64,000 nt of DNA from Congeria kusceri (Eukaryota > Mollusca > Bivalvia > Myida > Dreissenidae), in contig CM051032.1 of assembly GCA_027627225.1 (NCBI GenBank), positions 59,974,637 through 60,038,636 of the forward strand. The letters are read 5' to 3'. The notes beneath the pieces are model-generated. The model made no database searches and had not been told where the DNA came from. It saw only the letters and a program-made list of their open reading frames with translations. This document shows, piece after piece, positions 11,905 through 23,900 of this stretch. How positions within the stretch are numbered: position 1 is the first letter of the stretch; each line of letters opens with the position of its first letter. A program made the translations under genes and the position numbers.

Positions 11905-14900
11905 ATGCTTCTTAGAAGAATTGTACGTGATATATTCCGTGCCAACTCATTTATATCAGTTGTTTCTACAGTACAAACTGATTTCTCACATAGTTCAGTT
12001 GTTGGGTCACACAGACGTACGTTTCACACTACATTGGCAACTCACAGGATGGCTAAACCAAGTGGAAACCGTTTAAATTGGCAAATAACAGAGGAGTTAA
12101 TAAAATCATCTACAGAGGAACTTATACAGAAAAACAAACAGGTTTATGATTCTGTTGGTGAAGTCACTGCGGATGAAGCAAGCTTTGAAACTGTACTGCA
12201 GGTACCGTATGTCATATCATGTGTCCGTAGACTGTACAATGATCATGATGCAACTCACTGGTAGCTTAACTTGTTAGTGCTCGGCGAATATTGAGCAACA
12301 TTTTATATAGGCAGTATTCGCGGGAGCGCATAACCAGGGAAGGACCATTTCTATGGTGGAAAATAATCCTTCTTTGTCTCTGTTCCAACAGGATTTTGAT
12401 CACAACTTTCTCGTCCCGAAATAAGATAAGGTCAAAATTTTTTTTATATGTTTTGGGCAAAACGGTCGCAAAAAAGTTAGGTAGGGTCGGGATCAAGTTT
12501 TTTTTTCGACTTTTTTTAAAGACACATTTCCGTCAACAAATATAGAAAATTATCTCAAATCTGTCAAATACCGATTTCACGGGAAACAATTTTCGCAAAA
12601 AACTTAAGGGTCATGGGTTTACACTAGGTAGGGTCGGGTTGCCTGAAACACAGAATTTTTTTTTTTTATGAGTGTTTAATTTTATCGATAAATCAGCTAA
12701 CCCAGGGCATTGCGTCATTTCTATTGGTCAGTTGATTCTATTAATGTTGAAGGTGTACACAAGGAAAAATAATGGCAGTCTGTACACAGGGTTTCCCCCA
12801 AGAAAATGTGAACGGATGTCGGGACCAGACGGGGTGGGCTTGGGAGTTTAGTCTCCTCCCCATGGTATTAGAAAATTTTACGTTTTAGGAACCTTAATGG
12901 TGCAATGTGGGGTATACTAACTAAAAGGTGTTTGTTTGTTGCAAAACAAAATATAAACAAAAAACAATGAACTCATGATTCATATTATTTAATGATCTTG
13001 AAATAAATACTTTCATTATTGAAAACAATGTTTCATACATAAAATTTACATAACTACCTCCACTCGTCAGTTTCCACACTTTAGCCAAGTAACATGGAAA
13101 CTTCTCAGTCGTTGCTTCTTTCATTGAGATCCTGTGGACCTGGATCTGCTGCCTTTCATTTAGAAATTTTGCCGATTAATAAAATCATATTAAAAAAGCA
13201 TAATTTTTGCCCAATTTTAATATTTTATGAGATTAACAAAACTTATTATTCAAATTTGAAATGTAAGATAATAATCAATGTAATTAAATAAAAATCAATT
13301 AAATCTTTCATGTTGATAATTTTATAAACCACAGGTGTTTTGTTTTCACAGTTTTTCAAATAAAAGAGACGTATACAATACTTGCTTATTAAAGTGCATT
13401 CAATTATCGATTAACGCCTCGCTTATTGTCTTGAGTCGGTGTTTTCAGTTGCATAACCGTCAACCTGGTAATGTCATCGCTTATCTTTGTTAATCGAGTA
13501 CCGCATCATTTAATTGATTAACATTGACAATCTAGCCCCACGTGTTGAGAATATACAATAGGTCAATTTTCAAAGTTTATTGCTTTATGTTTATGGCATG
13601 CAGTGTTTTTTTAGGGCCAATTTTGGGCCGAAATTAGGCCCCATTCCCCTGCTTATCTATTTTTCCCCTATATTTACCTTAAAATTCCCCTCAGAATGTA
13701 AGCTTTATTTTGAAAAAAAAAAGAACAAAATCTGACAAAAATTGACTAAGATAGAGGAATTTTGTAATCAATCCCAGCATTTTTTTTGTATCAAACCAAG
13801 TTTTGCATAATCTAAGTTATCATTTGTAGCAAAACAACTGATTAATGTTTTATAACAAAATATAAAATAAAAATCTTATAATGCTTTTCTACAAAAACAA
13901 TCCCCCTTTTGCCGTAAAAAATTCCATGTCTGAAGGGCCCCGCCACCTTTCCCCCAAAGGTGAAAAAAAGACTGGCATGTCTGGTGGCTGAGGCATGTTG
14001 CTGCAATTATAGGATGTCACCAGACCACCCCTGATTAGGAAGGGATGTTGGCAGCGACATGACTTATTTGCCTGGGGGAAACCCTGGTACATAAATGTTG
14101 TAGATGAATACGCAGGTTTAAAGCTGAAGTTATTTGCATGTCCTAGGTAAATTGCGGCATATGTTTAGGTGTTGTCTATGTAAACTACATCAATGGATAA
14201 CTTTATTGTTGCAAATAATAGGAATTGCTGAAAATTTAAACTTTCAGGTTTCCACCACATAAAAGGTCCTTTGGTGATAAGACATTCCAACGAATTTAGC
14301 CCTATATAAAAAGTTACACTAAATTTGTTGCACGTCTAATAAATAAGACTATTCACTGGCACCAGGGTACTCACTGTAATGGTTGTTTTACCAGGTTTAA
14401 GTTCCTGAAAGAGCTGGACTGCCGGACATTTCCGGCAAAATTCTACTCTGACCAACAGCATTTTCTAAACTACCGGTCCTTGTGACGAGCAAAAACAATT
14501 ACTACGTATCAAAAATGTCTCTTACTTGGCGAAAAAATCTAATAACCACAGGAATATTGTCAAACAAGTGTCATAAAAGCTCTGAAGTCCCACTATATTT
14601 ACTTTCTTGAAAAAAGGTAAAGTAAATTTCAAACACTGACACATAATTATGTTACACGCAAAACGCATATTAAACCAAATTGATTATAAATATTCATGTT
14701 AATATTCAATAAGTTTTCCCTTGTAACGCAGTGTTATTATTAATGACTTGTCACGTGTTTTTTGCTGATTTTATTGTTTGTTCAAATTAAAAATAAAAAC
14801 TTAATGAATTAACTGCAAAAAAAGTAGCCGGACCCAGCTAGCTCAGTTGGTAGAGCGCTGGACTGTCAATCCGAGGATCGTGAGCTCTAACCCCAGCCCG

Positions 14901-17900
14901 GCCACATAACTTTTGTGGAGATTGGTCATGAATTTATTTCTACGGCCATTCTCCCCCTACCTCTGATTCAAGTAGGGCAGTTCTCAGTTACTGGCATAAG
15001 TATGTGCACTTAGTACTGGTAAACCACTAAGATCGACTAAGCTTGCACAGGAAAAGTGTGAGTAGGTTAACTGACAGCCGTGATATGACTGAAATACTGT
15101 TAAAAGCGGTGAAAATTCCAAAGAAACAAACAAACAAAAAATGAACAAAGTATAATTAATTTAAAATGAAATTTTCAAATTCAAAAGAAAAAAAACACAA
15201 GGCCGAAAATGCATTTTATAATGTGTTATGATGCATTGTGAATGTTTAGATAAAAAACTAATTATGCCTTTATTTATGAGTATATTGCTAGAATAAGGAT
15301 GTAATAAAATTTGAAAATATATTATTATGAATTTATAGAGAAATGGATGATGATGATGTTGGTGGACTTGGTACAATGATCATGATTGACCAGTGATGAT
15401 GGTAATAACAAGCAAAATTATGATTATAGCATTGTTACATAGGTAGAAGTGTCATAATATATGTTAGTAAAATGGTGAAATGAAGTATATAAACATAGTT
15501 TGTTTTGTCTGGTGAATTTTAGTCCGGACAGGCACACTTCTTCATCTGCCTGCCTGACTGGTTGATATGCAATTTTAGGGGGAATTTTACATTTAATGTT
15601 TAAACATATTTTATTTCCATCATATTAGTAATATTGTACATCAACCGTAGTACAAGTGAACAAATACAAAGGAAAAGGGGTTGAACCAAAAGTTCTCGTA
15701 GAAAATGTGAATTGAAAAAATAAAGAAAAACAACAACAAAGTAACATCATAATACATTTATGTACAAAGAACCATATTTATTATTGTATTGTCCCTAATA
15801 AAACAATATATCAATAAACTGGTCAATGAAAAATACCAATGAATCTCAGTCTCAAGTTGAATTCGGTGTGTATTAAGCATTTTGTCATCTTTATGTGTGG
15901 CGTGTCGTGAGAAAACCGGTCTTAATGCATGTGCGTAAAGTGCCGTCCCTGATTAGCCTGTGCGGACTGCACAGGCTAATCTGGGACGACACTTTACGCA
16001 CATGCATTAAGACAGGTTTTCTCACGACGCACCACATGCATTTATGGACTACTGTAAATATAGCTATTTTGCTATCAGAACTTAATTCTCAATTGCCATA
16101 GAGAAGACGCGTGCAGTTTAGCGTAAGAAAGGAGTGTAAATTGTACTACTTGGTGTCTGAAAATAGGATAATTAAAAAAAAAAAAGATAATTTAATGTAA
16201 AACACCTATTACTACCCTGGTACAATTGATCAGAGGCTTTTACTTTTTTAAGAAACAAATAATCCTGGTTCCTAGATATTACTAAATATAACAAGTCAAT
16301 TGACCAGTTATAATGTTAACAGAAGTACCCATCCTGAATGCACAAAAAATGTAGATTTCTGGAACCAAACATGTAATTTTATACATTGAAACCAGTCTAT
16401 TGACTTTTGTTAAGATAGAAAACGGTGAGTGAGTTACGTTGTTTGTTCATATATAGGACTAAGATTTGTGTTTCTTAAACAACCAAGCACCTACATGTAT
16501 GTTAGTGATGCAAGTTCACTCGTGGAGTAGTTTTATCAGTAACCCATTCAACCAATTGTGTATATATTCAGTCTAATTTCAGAGTGTAAAAGTTGCGTAA
16601 GAAATATTGTCATCTTGATGCAAAATTTATTTATACTAATACAGTGTTCTGCCATGGATGCGGCCTTGCGCCATTGGCACAAAAATAAATGATTTGTCCC
16701 CACCAAATTTTCGTAAGCGGGTCCGCGGGCGCACACGATTTACAAGTAAATAATTCGGCGTATTTAGTAAAATTTATATCATTGATCATGACATCAATTT
16801 ATAATCAATTTTTTCATTTGAACACTAATTTATTAACGCTTTATCGGCAGCGCTTGAATAGTTCAGATACAGTAGTATCAAACGATAATTGTACACGCGG
16901 TCCACATGCTAAGCGTGAAACACACTTTTCAGCGATAAACTGCTGGACGACAGCCGCATTTCGGCAGAAACATCAAAGACTTTTGAAGTCGAATTACCAA
17001 CACCGTGGCTATGAGTGTAGCTAACGGCTGACAGTTTTGGAAGCCCGGCTAATTGATGATGTAACACTGTTACACTTTGTTGTTTTAACAGGTTTCATTA
17101 TTAACGCCTTGTAATTATAACGGATTTTATTGTTTGTTCAAATTAAAATTAATAATGCAAGGTTATAAGGTATTTAAGAATGCAGTGTAATATTGATCAA
17201 CAGAACGTTATGAATTAATTAAGAACACAGTATTATGTATTAATCCTTTTTTGAACAGAAAATAAAAAAATAAACATGAATGAAAACAGCTAGTACGTAC
17301 TTTTCAAAACAAAAATCTGCTTTGGGAATATTCATGAGGTGAACAACTTTTTTTGTCTGTTTCCCTACATTTTTGTAATGTGTCCCCACTTTTTAAAGCC
17401 AAGAGGGCCCTTGTCCCAAATAGTCCAAATTCACGGCAGAACGCTGCTAATATTTCTGTAGATTACATATTGGATGTTTGGTTCTGTGATTCTTTCAGCC
17501 TTTAATGGATGTTGACAGAGAATATGCAGTTGAAAGGAATAACATTGACTTTGTACAACACGTGTTTGAAGACAAAACTCTTAGAGAAGCAAGTGTGGCT
17601 GCAGATAAAAGACTTAGTGAATTTGATGTTGAAATCAGGTAGGTGCTGTGTTTTGTGATGCACTGGAATGTATCTGCTACAATTAAATTTTCTTTGTGGT
17701 TTATTTCAAATTGATGTTTGTTCAGACCACTGTCACCATTAATATTTTGATACAGTGGCACTGTTGTAATCATGGTACTGTTTTTAATTAGTACACACAT
17801 TTTTACTAAAATGCATACAAAATTGTGTAAAAAAATACATTTTCATCATTAGGTAGTTAGACAAGTTTTTCAATAATTTGATGGGAAAACATTATGAAGT

Positions 17901-20900
17901 ACTGGAAGTTTTTGCCAAATAGTTTGACACCGAAAAACCCATGTGAACACAACAACGCTGTGCTGTTATAAATGTACAGGTTGTAATTCAATAAATGTAC
18001 AGGTTGTAATTCAACTGGATGTAATTGCAAGCCTTAGGCTTATTTGAACGCTATCTAGTCCATTTTCAGAGTAGAACAAGTTCTTAAGCTTGTTTACAAC
18101 TTATCACTTTAATTCTGTCACAACGTCCAAATTACACCATTGCAACAGACAGTATTTCTGTGTTTTAGCATGAGACAGGATGTGTTCCAGTCGATTGTCG
18201 ATTTTGAAAAGAAAGGCCTCGATGGTTTAACAGCTGAACAGAAGCGCTATGTGGAGAGACAAATCAAAGTTGGAAAGAGAAATGGTAGGAACGTAGTGTT
18301 TATAGCAAAATAATTTTTTAGCGTTTTTATAATCTGTCCATATGATTGTAATGTTAGTCAGATGTACTATATATTTTTGTTGTCCTTCTGAGCCCTATAG
18401 AAACATGTTTTCACCTTAAATTTCAGTATGTCAACCTACGTTCAAAACTGACACATTTTATTTTTTCATATGCGGTTGACTGAGGACAAAACTGTAAAAT
18501 TGATTTATCAAATGGAAGCTATTGACAATGTGTTTTGTTGTTCATTTGTTTGGATTTTTCGCAGTATTTAACAGTATTTCAGTTATATAACGGCGGTCAG
18601 TTAACCTACTCACACTTTTTCTGGGCAAGCTTAGCCGATCTAAGCGGTTAAATAGCACTAAGTTCACATACTTATACCAGTAACTGACAACTGCCGTACT
18701 TGAATCAGAGGTAGGAAGAGAATGGACGTATAAATTATTTAATGACCAATCCCCAAACAAGTTTTGTGGCCGAGCCGGGGAGTGAACTCACGACCCCTGA
18801 TAGACAGTCCTGTACTCTACCAACTGAGATAGCTTACCCAGCTATTATTGACAATGTACCAGTACATATGAGACGCGTCGTGGGAAAACAGGGCTTAATG
18901 CATGTGCGTAAAGTGTCGTCCCGGATTAGCCTGTGCAGTCCGCACAGGCTAAGCCAGAACGGCACTTTTTGCTTTTATGGTATTTCCTGTTTCTAGGAAG
19001 TCTCTTCTCAACCTAAATCCACTGTAGGCGGAAAGAGTCGTCCCGGATTAGCCTGTGCTGACTGCAAAGGCTAATCCGGGACGACACTTTACGCACATGC
19101 ATTAAGCCTGGTTTTCCCTCGACACGCCTCATATTATCTTTGCACTGAGAAATTGCTTCAACCCTGTAACATTTTGTGCCTAGGTCTCCATCTGTCAAAG
19201 GAGGTGCAAGACAAGATAACTGAGATCAAGAAGAGAATGAGTGATCTGTCCATTGACTTTAGCAAGAATCTCAATGAGGAGAACACAGTTCTGGAGTTTA
19301 CAGTTCAAGAACTAGGTATGGTTTCAAACTGTGATCATGTATGGATGAAATATTATATAAATATTGCATTCTTTGAGGGCGATAGTGCATTTTGTCAACC
19401 CGAGGAAATACTGTTGCCCATGGTAATTTACTCACCGATTCATAAGCGCCTTTTAACTTCGATCATTCTGTTTATCGCTACGACGTCATGCTGAGTGATA
19501 TTGCAGTGTGAAATTATTGACTGCTTCGTTTTTATATGAACAAAGAAGGAAAATAAAAGGGTGAGGTATAATAAATTGGTATCTGTAAGTTGTTAACACC
19601 ACTGTCAATAACACCACTGTCAATCAGTGGTAGGATTTTGAATCGTGTGCGGAAAGTGTAGTACTGCTGTTTTCAAATGTTCAATCATATAGTTGTTATT
19701 GGATGAATGAATTTCAATTTCTGAAAGGCATTTTAATATATTTAACGTGAAAATGTTATGATTTGCATGTAATGAGCATATATGATCACCTTCAATCAAC
19801 TTTTGACTATTATTGATATATTAAAGTTCTCAAGCTCGAACTTATTCTTATTTATCTTAAACTATTGGTCTTTAAAACATATTTTACTTAATTATGAGTT
19901 TTGATTTCTATTGGAAAATATTCTAGATTATGAGAAAATTTAATTAAGACTGAAATGTTTGTTATTATGGGACCTGATGCAGACCTACTTTTGAAATATA
20001 TACCAGTAATCTGAAATATATATATGAGGCGCGTTATGGGGAAACCGGTCTTAATGCATGTGCGTAAAGTGTCGTCCCGGATTCCAGGACGGCACTTTCC
20101 GCTTTTATGGTATTTTCTGTTTCAAGGAAGTCTCTTCTTAACATAAATCCTTGTCTGCGGAAAGTGCCGTCCTGCACAGGCTAATCCGGGACGACACTTT
20201 ACGCACATGCATTAAGACCGGTTTTCTCACGACGCGCCTCATATGTACATATGTGTTTCTATTTTCAGCTGGTTTACCTGAAAAATTCATTCAGGCATTG
20301 GACAAGGTACGGTAAACTAGCACTATTGGGTTCAGTATCAGTGGTGGTGAAATATACAGTTGCCTTACTTGTCTCTTTTTGTCAGATGTTGTTTGCCACT
20401 TGTCCGTACAGGAATTATATGAGGCGTGTCGTGGGAAAACTGGGCTTAATGCATGTGTATAAAGTGTCGTCCTGGATTAGCCTGTGCAGTCCACACAGGC
20501 TAATCCAGGATGGATCTATGCTTTAATGGTATTTTCTGTTTCAAGGAAGTCTTTTCTAAACATAAATCCACTGTAGGTGGAAAGTTCCGTCCCGGATTAG
20601 CCTGTAAGCACTGCAGAGGCTAATCCACCAGGACGACACTTTACGCACATGCATTAAGCCCGGTTTTCCCACGACATGCAACATATAGTAAAATTTGGCA
20701 AATTTTCACTTGTCCATAAATGCTCTGCGACAATACGGACAATTGAGTCTGCCACCCCTGCATTATAATAAATTATTCTCTAAAGGGTTTTAATTTCGAA
20801 AACTTTTGAAGCCATATTCCTCATACTCATGTTCATTTTGTCGATTTCTGTGTTTTATAAAAAATTAATGTATATTTGTTTACTTTTGCTTTCAATAGTA

Positions 20901-23900
20901 TCAGTTGTTAAAATTTGCATTTAAAGGAGACATTTTGTTTCAGACGGAGGAAGGCAAATGCAAGCTAACATTGAAATATCCCCACTACTTTCCTGCTATG
21001 AAGAAATGTAGAGATCCCAAAACTAGAGAGAGGCTGGAGAATGCCTTCAATAGCAGGTAGGGGGGTTATCACTATAGGCATGCCATACAACTCGAAAACT
21101 GTTAGGTGTAAAATGTAAACCAAAACACGAACCCTAAACCTTACCCTCCATCTTTGAATGGCTTTGATATCTGCCTTAAACGGGGTGTAGTAATTTAAAT
21201 GGTGGCTGTTTAGATATAATCATCACACTAATTATGACTTGGTAGACATTTAGAAAGTTATCCATTTATCCATACGTTTGATTTACCTACTTATAATTTC
21301 TAGCAAACTTTAGCTAGTATTAATTTTTTATGGTGGCTACGATCTTTACTAGAGGATATAATTGTTAGCATTCAGTGTTCTACAATGTGTGATATGTCTA
21401 TTGAGCAAATAGAGCTATGGCGGTCTTTGTGTTAATAGTTATAATCAAGCTGGATTGATTTTTTTTTTTATTTACACAAATTTCAACAGAAAGATACGAA
21501 TGAAAACTGATGTTAAATGTATCCATGGCCTGAAATGTACTTAGATACAGTGTTTGTTATAGATGCATTGAGGAGAATACCAAAATATTGGAGGAATTGG
21601 TTCGGCTGCGACATGAGGTAAGAACTTAACTGAAGATATTGAAATTAATACATTATAATGGTCTTCATTTTTCTGTTATGGTTAGTGTCCCACACATTAC
21701 ATATTTATTTTTATAGTTTTTAAACTTTTGAATTGTACAACCAGGTTAAATTCAAGGAAAGTGTATAAATACAATGTTTCAAAGCAGATCCTGGTCATCT
21801 GATTTTCCTAGATACTGTTGTTTATTTCATGCAAGTTTCATATCACACTATCGTTTTATTATCAGAAAGCCCAGATTCTGGGGTTCAAGACGCATACTGA
21901 ATTCGTGCTGGACATGCGCATGGCGAAGACTCCGGAAGCTGTGGAGAAATTTCTGTCAGACCTGGCAGTCAGGCTGGAGCCTCTCAAACAAGGGGACCTT
22001 GCGGCGTTCCTTAAATACAAAGAGGAAGAGGTTGGTGGATTTATTCAAAGATTCATTTAATGTTGTCTTCATTTGAAGAATTATTTATTATCTTTAACAT
22101 AATTCCTGTTTCAGAGACTTGCTTCGTCTGTAACATTGGGAGTTGAGCCCAGCAACTTGTGTGTGACTTGATTGGTTAGGAATTATGAGAATTTAGTCCA
22201 CCAATTTGCTTGGTTTGGAATTGTAAGAATTGAACCAAGGAACTTGTGTGTTTGTGACCTACTTGGTTTGGAATTTTAAGAGAAGAGCCAAGGAACTTAT
22301 GTGTGGGACATGCATGGTTTGGAATTTTGAGATTTAAAACAAGAACGTTGTGTTTGTGATTTGCTTGGTTTGGAATTTTAAGAGTTGAACCAAGAACCTT
22401 GTGTTTGTGACTTGCATGGTTTGGAATTTTACGAGTTGAACCAAGGAACTTGTATGTGGGCTTTGCTTGGTTTAGAATTTTAAGAGTTGAAACAAGAACC
22501 TTGTGTTTGTGACTTGCTTGGTTTTGAATTTGAATCAAGGAACTTGTTTGTATAACTTGCTTGGTTTTGAATTTTGAGAGTTGAACCACAGAAATTTGCG
22601 TGTATAACCTGCTTGGTTTGGAATTTTGAGATTTGAACCAAGAAACTTGTGTGCGGGACTTGCTTGGTTTGGAATTTTTAGAGTTGAACCACAGAAACTT
22701 GTGTGTATAACTTGCTTGGTTTGGCATTTTGAGAGTTGAACCACAATAACTTGTGTGTATAACTTACTTGGTTTGGAATTTTGAGAGTTGAACCAAGGAA
22801 CATGTGTGTTGGAATTTTGAGAGTTGAACCACAATAACTTGTGTGTGTAACTTGCTTGGTTTGGAATTTTGAGACTTGAATCAAGAAACTTGTTTGTGTA
22901 ACTTGTTTGGTTTGGAATTTTGTAGAGTTGAACCAAGAAACTTGTTTGTATAACTTGCTTGGTTTGGAATTGTGAGAGTTGAACCAAGAAACATCTGTGT
23001 GTGACTTTTTGGTTAGGTATTATAAGGGTTGGGACTATCAACAAGTGTATAATTGACTTAACATAACCCCTTGCAGTGTGAGAAGTATGGGTACCCGTTT
23101 GATGGTAAGATAAACATGTGGGACTACCGCTACTACATGACGATGGTGGAGGAGCAGCAGTATGCCGTGGACCAGAACGTGCTCAAGGAGTACTTCCCTA
23201 TGAATGTCGTCACCAAGGGACTGCTAGACATATACCAGGTCTGTTGCATTTCCTTCGTTTATTTATGGTAGAGGGTATTACTATTGCTAAAAAATGTCAT
23301 TTGGTACAACATATTTCCTTCCTGATAATTCCTGATTAGCTTGTCGTAGTGTAACTGACCTTAAATTGGGGAAATCAGGGCTGACTTTCACCCTGCAAAT
23401 TAGCCATTTGCTGCAAATGTGACCATTTGGCTATTCAATTTCTGTTTGCCTACGATGTCTCCATCCTAAAGCCCCATAGGATACTCCTAGTAAGGAGGAT
23501 TGCAATGCACTCATATAATTTGGGTAATGAAAAAAGTATGAAGATGCCAGGAAGGAGTGAGATGATGTCTTAGACTACAGAATAAAGAATAAACCTAGAT
23601 TCGAGAAAAAGTGCCTGTGGGTTGGCAAATATGCCGAGTACCAATATCGCTTTTGTCATTAATAAATCATTCTAAAAAAGAATGCTAAAATTTGCATTAG
23701 TGCAGGGCTTGCATTAAGGGAAGTTTGGGAGTAATTTACTCCCAGTTTTTGTCACAGGACTTCCAAAATTGCAGCCATGGAAGTATCAAAAAGCCAGAAA
23801 AAATGCTTAAGACCTCCAATCTCCAACACTTGGAAGTGAGGACTCCCAAAGTGTTCACGTTAGTGCAAGCCCTGATTATAATTCAAAGTTTACAATAGGT

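Noticed and set aside
12266..12545. Opposed 76- and 84-codon frames in intron 1
   Set aside because: Lysine/phenylalanine-rich readings of AT-rich repeat sequence (GGTAGGGTCGGG-type words) with no homology or splice context.
14833..14905. Possible tRNA gene
   Set aside because: A and B boxes are present, but the cloverleaf does not close, and the same sequence with a shared body and CAAA tail recurs at 18540-18842, so it is a SINE.
15895..16101. 68-codon frame over a GC-rich patch, and similar frames at 18742, 19013, 20251, 24268 and 24349
   Set aside because: They are readings of the foldback MITE; the same peptide words ([13 protein letters not shown]) recur at each copy and in both directions.
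22176..23044. Long minus-strand frames of 183 and 169 codons
   Set aside because: They are translations of the intronic minisatellite; unit lengths divisible by three keep the frame open, and the sense strand lies between good exons 8 and 9 of the peptidase gene.
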